Shown: one piece after another, positions 45,095 through 57,251 of the stretch | Position numbering within the stretch: position 1 is the first letter of the stretch | Layout: each line of letters opens with the position of its first letter | NCBI GenBank assembly: GCA_947683425.1 | Contig: CANTUQ010000037.1 | Span: 1 to 64,000, forward strand | Direction: 5' to 3' | From: Excoecaria cochinchinensis | Lineage: Eukaryota; Streptophyta; Magnoliopsida; Malpighiales; Euphorbiaceae | DNA length: 64,000 nucleotides | The notes under the pieces: generated by a model | Databases searched by the model: none | Told to the model about the DNA's origin: nothing | Seen by the model: only the letters and a program-made list of their open reading frames with translations | Translations under genes and position numbers: made by a program

Positions 45095-45930
45095 GAGCTA
45101 GTGTAAATAATTAATAAATAGACATATATATATGTAAATGTATTAGAAATGTTATTTATTTAACAATTTTTGTAGTATATTAGTTGTGAAATTGTAGATT
45201 AAAGTAGTCCGAAATTTCGGTGACTTGGGAAGAAAAAGGTAAAATTTGAAATTAATTTAATATAAATATTGCAAATTAATTCCTGAAGTGTAGTAATTTT
45301 TTTTAGGAATAATATTTAATACTAGAATGGTAATATTTATTTGTAAATAATTAAGAAATAGATATAAATATTTGTAAATGTGTTAACAATTAAATTTATT
45401 TTGCAATTTTTGTAGTATATTTGTTGTGCAATTGTAGATTGAAATAGTATGAAATTTCGGTGACCGAGAAAGAAAAAGGTAAAATTTTAAAATAATTTAA
45501 TATAAATATTGCAAATCTATTGTTGATGTGTAGCGGATTTTTTTTTGAGTAAAGATATATAATATTGTAATGGTAATATTAGTTTAGTACAACAATAAAT
45601 GACATTGATGAATATAACTATTTGTGAAATTTTATGTGTTTAAAAAAAAGTAAAAAATGTAAGTTCAGTGTAAATAATTAATAAATAGACGTATATATAT
45701 GTAAATGTGTGAATAATTTTTTTTATTTAACAATTTTTGTAGTGTATTTGTTGTGAAATTATAGATTGAAATAGTCCGAAATTTGCAGTGACTTGGGAAG
45801 TAAAAGGTAAAATTTTAAAATAATTTAATATAAATATTGCATATTTATTCTTGATGGGTAGTGGTTTTCTTTTTGAGTAATAATATATAATATTGTAATA
45901 GTAATAGTAATGTGTAAAAAGAATAAATGA
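45095..45930. repeat. Three-copy direct repeat upstream of PMD-B
   Basis: Three diverged copies start near 45107, 45348 and 45678. Each contains AATAATTAATAAATAGA, CAATTTTTGTAGT, GAAATTGTAGATT-like, TCCGAAATTTCGGTGACTTGGG-like and AAAAGGTAAAATTT blocks in the same order. It is non-coding and lies between the left end and PMD exon 1, so it may be promoter or leader-intron sequence. Confidence 0.75.
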
Positions 45931-46055
45931 TGTTGATACATATAAATATTTGTGAAATTTTAGGTTAGTTTAGTTAAATTGAAATGTTAATTTATATATT
46001 TGTGTATAAATTCATGAATTTATTTATATTGTGCTGGAATACAGGTTTTTGGAAA

Positions 46056-48390
46056 ATGGACCGCATTCAAAACCACCAATTTGTAAAACCGGGACCAGCT
46101 GTAGATGACCTATTAACGTTAAAAGGAAAACATCGTGCAGACGCAGTGTGGTCCAATAATGTAATTTTAATTTCAACAATTTTTTAATATATATTTGCTG
46201 TTATGGGGACAATGTAGCGACAATTGGCTATTATAAAAAAAATTTGCTTTTATTTAATACATATCAGGTTGCCCATGATGTGTTATTTTTGAAAAGAGCT
46301 AGCATGGGAGCCCACTATGCAGACATTGACCCCAGAATTATACCATATCTGAGGCGGGCAGGATTTTATGGTGTGGCACAGATTGGTATAATGAATATAG
46401 ATGCAAATCTAGTGACTGCACTTGTTGAGAGATGGAGGCCGGAGACGCATACATTTCATCTCACAGTTGGAGAGGTGACTGTAACACTGCAAGATATTCA
46501 GATACTGACTGGTTTACCCATTGAAGGGCGCTCGGTAACCGGTCATATGCAATATAATTGGCAAATTATATGCAATCAGCTCCTAGGACAAATGCCACCC
46601 GACAATGTTATAAAAGGACACTCAATAAAAATGGCATGGTTGTCTAATGCATTTAATTCCTTACCTGCCGGTGCAACGGAGTATGAAGTACAGTGCTTCA
46701 CTCGCGCATGGATACTGCGGTGTATCGGTGGGTTGCTGTGTCCGTCTCAAGCAAACAATTATATTCATTTGATGTGGCTTCCGTTGCTTGAGGATTTAGA
46801 AGATGTTGGTAGTTATAGTTGGGGGTCGACTACATTGGCGTGGTTGTATAGAGAGCTATGTCGTGATAAACGTTTTAATGCTCACGGGATTGGTGGGTAT
46901 CTACTGTTATTGCAAATGTGGGCATGGGAAAGACTTCCGCAATTTCGGCCCACTTTTACGCAGGGATTTGTGTTGGATCAGACTCGGCCTTATGGGTACA
47001 GGTAAGTTTGGTTTTTTTACCCTTTTTTTTTTATTTTAGTTGTATTTAATGTTTATAATTGTTAAAACATTTAATTATTTACATAAAACCTTATTTATTT
47101 GTGAAGTTATTAATTCAAGTATTTTGTACTAGATGGCGATCTCCTATAAATTTAAGTGTTAATAATAGCAAAGATGTGCATGTTGTTCGATTCGACCTGG
47201 ACATGCAGCAGGATAATGAGGTAAGTAAATTTATGTACAATTTGCTTGTATAATAATTTGTATAGATATTTCAGTATATGTCGGTGATTAAGGTTATTTT
47301 TTTGTAGATGGAGTGGCAGCCGTACAAAGATGTTATGCATCTATTACCGGCTTTCTGCACGAATGGTGAAGGCATTTGGAGAGCTTCCATTAGTATGTTT
47401 TCATATAATTGAGTGGCACCACCCCGACCGTTGTCTTCGTCAATTTGGAGTGAACCAACCCATTCCTAGGGAACCAATGATCGACGATAGAGTGCACTCA
47501 GTTGATTTGAGAGGAAATTATGACCATGATTGGGAAAGAACATTTGGTAATTTCATTATCGAGTGGAATAATCGCCTCAATCGGGTTGTCACTACTGCTG
47601 CGCTGACGGAACCACTGCATATTCGATCGCAATACATGCAGTGGTACTTATTGAGAACGAGACGATGGATTACACCAGTGGGTGCAGCACTGGGAGGATC
47701 GGTATGATTTTTATTTTTGATGTATTTTTTTGTAATATTATAAGTTTTTCGTACTAATGCATTTAACTTACATACATGCAGGCTGATGCTGCTGAATGTG
47801 TGTATCATCTTGGTGGGGACCGATTGAATTCTGAAGCCATTTTAGGCGCTGTAGGTGCAATTGAGAGGACATTCGTCGACTATCCACGTCAGCCAGTCCC
47901 AGAGATGGTTCAGTTTCCACAAATGAACGTGCCATACCAGGATTTTTGTCAAACTAGAAGGGCCAGAAGAGGAATGGCTGATAGACGGATTGCGGTAGCT
48001 TCTATTCCTATTCCGCCGGGGGTTAGACAGGTCCCTCCACCTATGTCGTGGCCATATAATTTTTAGGATAGTAGCATACCATTTGGAATGCCATCGTTTA
48101 TACAGCCGACATTTTATGACACACAAGCAGGTTCATCTAGAGGTTATGACTATGAGGCTGGTCCATCTAGGCTCAATGTCGATTTAAATGTCAGTATATC
48201 GGAGGCTACCACAATTCCACCATTTCACATTGATGGAGGTGTGAGTGATACTGCACAACATGACGTTTTTTTGGATGAACTTCTATCAGATCAACATATG
48301 CAAGGTGGTGATTTCACGCAAACAATGCATCCTCGTAGTGGAACAGATGACTTTAACTATCAGGGATATAATCAATTTGGTCATAATTAA
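46056..48390 (+). CDS. PMD-B: plant mobile domain protein gene of MULE element B (five exons, likely defective)
   Basis: Predicted exons are 46056-46160, 46268-47001, 47133-47220, 47308-47701 and 47782-48390, all with GT/AG borders and joining phases. Exon 2 carries the PMD core: YLRRAGFYGVAQ, LVERWRPETHTFHLTVGE, LTGLPIEGRSVTG, RAWILRCIGGLL and TTLAWLYRELCR. Exon 4 has CFHIIEWHHPDRCLRQFG and FIIEWNNRLN. Exon 5 has PPPMSWPYNF and an acidic, Gly-rich tail. A one-base shift near 47380-47395 and an in-frame TAG at 48064-48066 interrupt it. The role in the transposon is unknown. Host PMD proteins such as MAIN and MAIL1 act in nuclear silencing and genome stability. Confidence 0.82.
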
Positions 48391-48498
48391 TATTGTGCAT
48401 TGTATTATGTATAACATTGTATAATTACTTCCCAAACAAAAAAAGTTATAATCATTACTGAATTGAGTTCTTTTACATCATTATTTGCATTTTACAAA

Positions 48499-49858
48499 TC
48501 AATTAAATCTTTGTGATGATAAGCCTGCACGATTGGGGCATGTCTTCTTATTGTGGCCAGCTATGCCGCAAATGCTGCAATGAGTAACATTACGACCTTC
48601 TCTCCTATCCATTTCATTGCAAATTCGTGATGTTTTTGGGCGACCTTTCTTGCGTTTCAGCTCCATGTCAGGCAAAATTTTGGGACCACAATAATCAGGC
48701 CAATAATCTCTGTGAGCCATTGGTCGGAATTCCCCTTCATAACATTTTAGTGACTGGGCAATGCTATAACATGAATCAACAAATGAAAACATATCGAGAT
48801 GCTTGCATGCATGCGACAATTACATGTGAACACGACATTTTCTTCCCCTGAAACTTACCACATTCACATTCGCGCTTCTCAAGACTGATAATGTACGTGT
48901 CAATTTCAGTGTTATCTTCTGATGCATTGCCTGCTAATACCCTGAACAATTTGAACCGACTATCATAATTAAGCACTGTATGGCCTCGTGCCCTCATAGC
49001 AGATTTATTAATAGCTGCAACACATTTAGGCATGAACTGCATTCCTTGAGCCATCTTTGTCATGTAAAATCCCCTTCTCTAATCATAAAATTTGACCAAG
49101 CGCCCGAAGACATGTTCTACTATGGCAGTGATTGGCATCATTCGTACACCCTTTAGAGCGCTATTTATACTCTCCGCAATATTCGTCGTTGCATGGCCAT
49201 AACGACAACCGCCATCACTGGATAATGTCCACAGCTCAGTGGGCACATGCATTGCCCAATTGTATGAATCAACATCGAGGTCTTTAATATCATCCATCCG
49301 CTTCTTAAACTTCTGTGGTTGATAGGTATTTCCTACATAAGCACATAAAATGAACTTAAAAATGTAACATCCAAAACTAGACATTGAAATAATTAGTAAT
49401 AAAAATTGATATACGTACCAGCATTGTACAATAACTTTTTTATTGTGGTATTTCTATGATGGGTGTTGTAATTACTGACGAAATGCCGCAAACATATCCT
49501 ATGCACAGCACGGGGATACTTTCATCCACTTCTTTTATCACGAAACACTGACGTTATTCCAATGTGACGATCAGATATTACAGTAAGCCCATTTTTTTGC
49601 GTAATATGCCTCCTGATTAAGGTCATAAACCACGCCCAACTTGATTTATTTTCGGACTTAACAATAGCAAAAGCAACTGGAAATAACATTTCGTTCCCAT
49701 CAATAGCACTCGCAATGAGAAGTGTCTGTTGGAATTTTCCAGTAAGGAATGTTCCGTCAATCAATAACACTGGCTTACAGTGGTGAAACCCATCTATAGT
49801 TGGTTTGAAACTCCAAAAAACCCTATGAAATTGCTTTTCCATTAGGCTGAGGGTCTGT
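48499..49858 (-). pseudogene. MULE-B transposase, catalytic, SWIM and zinc-knuckle part
   Basis: Down the minus strand: KQFHRVFWSFKPTIDGFHH, first catalytic Asp in LLIDGTF (about 49775), FAIVKSENKSSWAWFM, second Asp in ISDRH (about 49570), an intron at about 49327-49419, then NIAESINSALKG with the catalytic Glu (about 49175), the SWIM motif CECGKFQGKKMSCSH and a CCHC knuckle CSICGIAGHNKKTC near the end. The DDE triad is complete. Breaks are few: TGA in a Trp position near 49525 and TAG near 49080. The 3' end converges on PMD-B. It would be separated from its N-terminus only by the gypsy insertion. Confidence 0.9.
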
Positions 49859-52498
49859 TGTCACACCCCAATTACCCCCTAGTAGTATAAATCATGCATA
49901 TGTGTACATTTGTATGTATTTTGGTATATAACAAGGGTATTTTGGGTATAGTGCATGTTATAAGGGTTATTTTAATATGTTGGTGCACATATATTAGAAG
50001 CGTGTGAATTAGTTGAGAAATATTTGTGTGTGCATGCATATACCATTGTTGGATATGAATAAGGGAGTAGTGATTGGGTGTGGAAGAGTGTAGCATAATA
50101 GAAGGAATCTTATGGGATTTTATAGTGTGTGGATGCTCATACCTATGTGGAGTGCATTATTAGAGGGCTTTATTGCGTGTTTTACTCACACACTAGTAGG
50201 ATGTGTTAAGTGGAGATATTTTGAGTGTGTGTAAGTGTATGAGAGTTGGGTGTGAGTAATTGGTTTGCACTAATGAGGAAGTGACACGTGGCAAAAGTTA
50301 GGTAAAAGAAAATGCACATGAAATGTACATGAAATGGAGAATTTCTTCATTTCCCGTAAATCACTTCTTTCCCTTCATTCTCTTCTTCTTCATCATTTTC
50401 TTCATCCTAATTCCTTCAATTCCTCTCATCTAAAAAAAATTCTAAAATTTAATCTAAGCCTTTATGGTAAAACAATCAAGTAATTCTAGCATTTTTGTGG
50501 ATAAGATCAACATATAATTTCAATTATTTCTTCAATTTCTTTTACTCTTTAATTGGGTTTTAATTGAGGATTTATATTTGTGAATTTTGGTGGATCTATG
50601 TCTAGTTGAGCTTCCTCCAAATTCTAAAGGCAAGGAAAAGGTTGGATCTAGTAGGATCAAGTAAAAAAATTCAGGTTTGGGATTTTGTTTGGAAATTATT
50701 TGTGATTTGTTTGGGAATTTGATTGTTAATTTATGTGTCAATGATTTTCAATTGTTGAATTGAATATTCTGAGATGTTAATTTATGTGTTTTGATGGTTT
50801 GGATTAAATTTTGTGAATTGATGGTGTAAAATGGGTTGATTTGAAGTTGTTGAATTTCAAAGGGTAAATCTGTTTTTGAGGGACAGATTGACCTTTGCTC
50901 ATTGTTTTTAGCATAAATAGAATGTTACAACTCTAAATTGCATGATTCCAGTTGGGTTAGAACCAGGACATCTGTGGCTAATAGTTTTTAGAAGAGACCA
51001 TAATTTAATTCTGACTCTAACCATTTCAAAATCACCCATTACAGTAGAGAAAATTGTCAGGTGTGTCAGTGGAGCAGGGTAGAAACATTTGAGTATATCT
51101 CTCTGCATTCAGCTCCAAACAATCTGAAATTTTGTCCATATAAAGTTAACATCTTGAGAATTAATTTTTATGAAGACCACTTGGTTTGAAAATGTCGTTT
51201 ACTTGTCCAAAAATGCATGTAAAGTCAGTAAACGGATTCTGTCCTGTGTCTGGGGACTGGTTGGAAAGAAATGCTACTTATTTTATAATTAGGTAATGAG
51301 GTTATGTAATTAAATTAACCGTGAATTAAATAAATTATTATAATGAAGAATTAATAAATATGATAATTAACCATAAATTAAACTACAAGCATAATTTGCT
51401 TTATGAACAAATACTTATGACCAGAATTAGATAATGTGTTTATATGCTTTACATCTTATAATTGTATTTTTATTATGCCTTAACTTATTGACTTAATGTG
51501 TCATGCTTAAAAAAATAATTAATTTATGCATGTTAAATTCAATAGATATTCATATTGAACAAATGTGAATTGTGTTATGCATGACCTGCTAGAGTCAAGT
51601 CAGTGGATAGTTAGGCATGCCTAATAGAGTCTTTTAGCTGCAGCCTATATGGATGAAGTATATGGATGATTTGGATCCTGATCAGATCCCCGATTGGTTC
51701 CTCGCGAACCCTATAAGAAAATGTGTTTGAATCCTCGCGATTCTTATTAATATGATGAATCTTGTTTAAGGGCCCCTATAAAGGTTTTATAAATATAAAA
51801 TAAAAATGGTTTTCGATTCGTACCCGTAAGGTATCGCTATACGTCGATTCGTACCCGTAAGGTATCGCTATGCGTATACTCGTTATCCACTATTATGAGT
51901 CAGCAGGATCTTTAATTAATATGTGATTTGTTATGTTACCGTTGATTATACAAATGTAATAATTGAATGAGATAATATGGATATGGATATAAACATGAGA
52001 TGCTGAATATATGGTTATAAATTGGAGCCTATATGTATACATATTATGACATGAATCATGTATATGCCATTATGAATGTGATATGCCTTGACGACCACTG
52101 TGAGTGGCCGTCCATAATATATGTGTTAATCCCCACTAAGCGTTTATCGCTTAGCATGGTGTGTTTACCCGTGCAGGTAAATAAGAAGCTTTGTTTAAAG
52201 AGAGTCATTGCAGTCCAGCCAACACAGCAAGGTTTAGAGTTTGGAGTTTATTTTATTATGGTTGATTTTTTTATGTAAAGAACTTTTGATATTGGTTTGG
52301 AAAATAGCTTCCGCTGGCGTATTTATATTTGGTCCTGTAATATTATTACATATATGATGAGTGATAACATGCGATGTATTATGAAAATTTTTAATTATCC
52401 TATAATTCAGTATACATGTTTATGTATGATTATATTATTTGTATAGTATCTGCTTGGTGACACCCCGACTCATACGGGTATGGGTAGGGGGTGTTACA
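49859..52498 (+). repeat. Gypsy 5' LTR
   Basis: Runs from TGTCACACCCCAATTACC to GGGGGTGTTACA, 2640 bp. It includes two copies of a 31-bp unit with core CGATTCGTACCCGTAAGGTA (51814-51875). Coding-like frames inside have no motif. Confidence 0.97.
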
Positions 52499-52503
52499 GG
52501 TTT

Positions 52504-52515
52504 TGGTATCAGAGC
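52504..52515 (+). other. Gypsy primer binding site (initiator Met tRNA)
   Basis: TGGTATCAGAGC lies five bases after the 5' LTR, the usual plant initiator tRNA-Met complement. Confidence 0.95.
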
Positions 52516-52619
52516 CTAGGTTTAGGCATTTTTGGGTGACTGTTTATGTGATGTCTTATATAGGTGCGTCTATATCTAGGACTGTGTTGGCTGATGCAGT
52601 TGTTTCTTGTTTGTTTTAG

Positions 52620-55600
52620 ATGGCGTCGAACTCTAACCGTGGATTACTTGAGGAGTCTGCTGAAAGTGTAAATCCTCCAGCTGTTGATCCTTCAGTATCC
52701 TTATCGACTCGACCTGCTAGAGTTCAGCCCAAGGCTGCTGCTATGACTTTTGAAGCTATGTTCAGATTGAATCAGAATATGGCTCAGGTTTTGGAAAGAA
52801 TGGCTACTCCGAGAGCTCCTCTAGAAAGTTTAAGAAGAGCGGGTGTCGAGGATTTTCATGGCACCGGGTTAGGTGAGTTAGATATGGCAGAGAAGTGGCT
52901 TGAAAAGGTAAAAAGGGCTCTGCAGGAAATTAGATGTCCCCCTGGTCAGCAAGGTGAGTGTGCAGTGGCACTATTACAAGGTTCAGCATATGCATGGTGG
53001 AGTTGGGTAAGTAGGCAACCTCAAATGCCTGATCCAGTTTCTTTGGAATTCTTTGAGGAGCAGTTTACAAAAAAATACATCACTCAAGCTTATAAGGATG
53101 CAAGATGGGCACAGTTTCTGAGTTTGAAGCAGAGAGGCATGTCAGTATCAGATTATGAGAAAGAGTTTGATCGGTTAGCTCAATATGCCCCACCTAGGAT
53201 TATGACAGAGGATTTCAGGTGCAAGCACTTCGAAGGCGGATTGAATGAGTCTTTGAAGGTGGCCTTGATTTCTTTGATGAGTATGCCGGGAGTAAGTTAT
53301 TATCAGATTACAGAAGCTGCCATGAGGGCTGAGACGTCGAAAACAGTGCTTAGAGAGAAAACCCAGAGAAGGAATTCATCTCGGGGTGGTTTTTCTTCAT
53401 CTTCAGTAAAGAGGGGAAGAGATTCACAAGAACAAAGGTCATTTGGTTCAGCTACTAGAGGCAGAAGACAGGGTTCTGCACTGTCAGGTTCTGGTAGAGG
53501 TTCAAGCAGGTTGAATGTATTATCTGAGTGTCAGCACTGCGGTAGGATTCACCAGGGTGAGTGTAGACGACTCACGGGTGGATGTTTTAGATGTGGAAGC
53601 ACAAAACACTTGATGGCCAGTTGTCCGAGGATGAATAATGATTTGGGTCCTCAGAGAGAGGCAAGCAGGGTTGGTTCCAATGCTACTCAGGCTACTTATG
53701 GTAGAGGTAGAGGTAGAGGTCGAGGCGGTCGACCTAGAGATGGAGCTATTTTTGAGTCAGTTGAGCGTCCGCCACCAGTTGCAGCCAGAGCTTATGCTGC
53801 GAGAGCCAGAGAGGAGCAGGATGCAACTGATGTGATTGTTGGTAAGTTTCTACTCCATGACACTGACTTGTATGCTCTAATTGATCCTGGTTCCACACAT
53901 TCATATTTGTGCACGAATAAGATTATTGATAAGTTACATGTGGTAGATCAGTTAGATTATGAGATATGCGTGACCAGTCCATTAGGGCATAGTGTCAATA
54001 TGAGTAGAGTCTATAGGAGTTGTCCTTTATTAATTGAGGGAGTTGAGTTTCCTGCGGATCTGATAGAGCTACCATTCAGAGAGTTTGATCTGATTTTGGG
54101 TATGGATTGGCTGGATAAACACCGGGCTGTTGTGGATTGTCATAGAAAGACTTTTGTACTTCGAGATAGAAACCAAGATCCAGTTTTTGTAAAAGGTTTG
54201 GGTGCTAGTGCTTTGCACAATGTGATTTCTGCGATGCAAGCCAAGAGGTTTATCAGAAAAGGGTGTGAGGCATTCTTAGCTGTGGTTTTGGATTCCAAGA
54301 GGGATCAAGTAAAGATTGAAGATATCCCAGTTGTGCAGGAGTTTAGTGATGTTTTCCCAAGTGATTTGCCGGGTTTGCCTCCTGAGAGGGAAGTTGAGTT
54401 AGCTATAGAGATTATGCCAGGTACTACACCCATATCGAGAGCACCTTATCGGATGGCTCCTGTAGAGTTGAGAGAACTCAAGAATCAACTACAAGAGCTG
54501 TTGGATAAGGGGTTTATTCGACCTAGCATATCTCCATGGGGAGCTCCGGTTCTGTTTGTTAAGAAGAAAGATGGATCTTTGTGGATGTGTATCGACTACA
54601 GACAGATTAACAAAGTCACAGTAAAGAACAAGTATCCATTGCCTAGAGTTGAGGATTTGTTTGATCAGCTTCGAGGCTCAGGTGTTTTCTCAAAGATAGA
54701 TCTTCGGTCTGGGTACTATCAGCTACGGGTTAAGGATGAGGATGTGGTTAAGACTGTATTTCGGACTCGGTATGGCCATTATGAGTTCCTTGTTATGCCA
54801 TTTGGTTTGACCAATGCTCCAGCAGCTTTTATGGATTTGATGAACCGAGTGTTTAGGCCATATTTGGACCAGTTTGTTGTGGTATTTATAGATGATATCT
54901 TGGTGTATTCCAAGGATGAGTGTGAACATGAAGATCATCTTCGAATAGTTTTACAAGTTTTGAGAGAGCATCAGTTATTTGCCAAGCTGAGCAAGTGTGA
55001 CTTTTGGCTTCGTGAAGTTTTATTTTTAGGTCATATAATTTTTGCTAAGGGTATTCAAGTGGATCCAGCAAAGATAGAGGCGATTGTTGATTGGAAAGCA
55101 CCTAAAAATATTCAAGAAGTGAGAATTTTTCTTGGTTTGGCGGGTTACTACCGTCAATTTGTTAAGAGTTTTTCAGTGATTGCCACCCCGATGACAAGAT
55201 TGTTGAGAAAAGGAGTCAGATTTGAGTGGCCAGATAAGTGTCAGGCTTGTTTTGAGCAGTTGAAGAAGTTGTTAGTTGAGGCTCCTATACTTACTCAACC
55301 CATCTCGGGTAAAGAGTTTGTCATCTATAGTGATGCTTCAGGTGTTGGTCTTGGCTGTGTTTTGATGCAAGAAGGCATGGTTGTGGCTTATGCTTCTCGA
55401 CAGTTGAAACCACATGAGAGGAATTATCCGACACATGATCTAGAATTGGCTGCTGTGATCTTTGCTTTGAAGATTTGGCGTCATTATCTGTATGGAGAGA
55501 AATGTAGGATCTTTACAGACCACAAGAGTTTGAAATACTTTCTCACACAGAAGGAATTGAATATGAGACAGCGCCATTGGCTTGAGTTGTTCAAGGATTA

Positions 55601-57251
55601 TGACTGCATTATGGATTACCATCCAGGTAAGGCCAATGTAGTCGCTGATGCTTCGAGTCGGAAGTCGATGTCGGCTTTATTTTTGAGACGGTTTAGATGG
55701 AGATTTGATTCAGATGGGACTTTGATTGCTCAGTTGAGAGTTAAGCCTACCTTGAGATAGAAAATTATTGATGCTCAGAGGGATGATGAGAAGCTACAGC
55801 GGATTGTGCAAGAGGTTAATTTGGGAAAACAGTCAGAGTTCTCCGTTCAGGATGGAGTGCTTATGTATAGAAATCGTTTGTGTGTACCAGAGGGGGAAGA
55901 GTGAAGAAGACAGCTTATGAGTGAGGCACATGGTACAGTTTTCACTATGCATCCTGGTAGTGAGAAGATGTATCGAGACATGAAGCAGTTCTTTTGGTGG
56001 TCTGGTATGAAAAGGGATATTACAGATTTTGTATCTAGATGCTTGACATGTCAGCAAGTTAAGGCCGAGCATCAAGTTCCTTCGGGTTTGCTCACGCCTT
56101 TGTCTATTCCCGAGTGGAAATGGGATGATATAGCCATGGACTTTGTAACAGGTTTACCTTTAACTCAGAAGAAACATGACTCAGTTTGGGTGATAGTGGA
56201 TCGACTTACGAAGTCAGCTCATTTTCTACCAGTTAGGATGGATTATCCAATGGATAGATTGGCCAGTATTTATGTGGATGAGATAGTTCGGTTACATGGA
56301 GTGCCTTTGTCCATAGTTTCAGACCGGGACCCGAGGTTCACATCTAAGTTTTGGAAAGTTTTACAGCGAGCTTTGGGTACCAGGTTGAGCTTTAGCACAG
56401 CATTCCATCCTTAGACAGATGGTCAATCTGAGCGGGTTATACAGATTCTGGAAGACATGATGAGGGCTTGTGCTTTGGATTTTCCAGGTAGTTGGGATAA
56501 GTATGTGTCACTCATGGAATTTGCCTACAACAATAGTTATCAGTCGAGCATCGGTATGGCTCCATATGAGGTTTTGTACGGTCGACAGTGCAGAACTCCA
56601 GTTTGTTGGACCGAGTTATCTGAGAGTTCAGTGATTGGACCAGATGTGGTTAGAGACACAGAAGAAAAGATCAGAATTGTACAACGGAATTTGAAAGCGG
56701 CTAAAGATCGACAAAAGTCATATGCAAACTTGAAGAGGAAAGATGTGCATTTTGAAGTTGGGAACAAAGTTTTTCTTAAGGTATCTCCTTGGAGGAAGAT
56801 ACTTCGGTTTGGAAAGAAAGGTAAGCTTAGTCCTCGCTACTTTGGACCGTATGAGATTTTATCTAAGGTTGGTCCGGTAGCCTATAGATTGGCATTACCG
56901 ATGGAGTTGTCTAAGTTGCATGATGTGTTCCATGTTTCGATGCTTCGTCGGTATAGATCGGATCCTTCACATGTTTTGTCGGTTCAAGATGTGCGAGTGC
57001 AACCTGATTTTTCTTATGATGAGGAACCAAAAGCTATTATAGCCCGAGAGATGAGACAGTTAAGGAGTAAACAAATTCCTTTGGTTAAAGTGTTATGGGA
57101 TCACCATGGAGTCGAGGAAGCTACTTGGGAAACCGAGGAGTCAATGAGAGCTCAGTATCCGCAATTTTTCATTTCAGGTGAGAATTTCGAGGACAAAATT
57201 CTTATTAGTAGGGGAGAGTTGTCACACCCCAATTACCCCCTAGTAGTATAA
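52620..57251 (+). pseudogene. Gypsy gag-pol polyprotein with three in-frame stops
   Basis: A single reading frame of 1544 codons starts at the ATG at 52620. Gag lies at residues 90-240, the CCHC knuckle CFRCGSTKHLMASC at 322-335, a protease with LIDPGSTHSYL near 422, RT with FIDDILVYS at 756-764 and RNase H with YSDASGVGLG near 903. The integrase zinc region (CLTCQQVKAEH) and core (AMDFVTGLP, VSDRDPRFTS, DGQSERV) follow, then a chromodomain-like end. It is interrupted only by TAG (55758), TGA (55902) and TAG (56412), each one transition from Gln or Arg codons. The last 31 bases of the frame run into the 3' LTR. No frameshift was seen. Confidence 0.93.
57210..57220 (+). other. Gypsy polypurine tract
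   Basis: TAGGGGAGAGT directly precedes the TGTCACACC start of the 3' LTR. It overlaps the last codons of pol. Confidence 0.85.

Noticed and set aside
49872..50096. His/Ile/Thr-rich frame repeated at 57233-57457 as a duplicated gene
   Set aside because: Both lie in the two gypsy LTRs and reflect LTR identity, with no domain.
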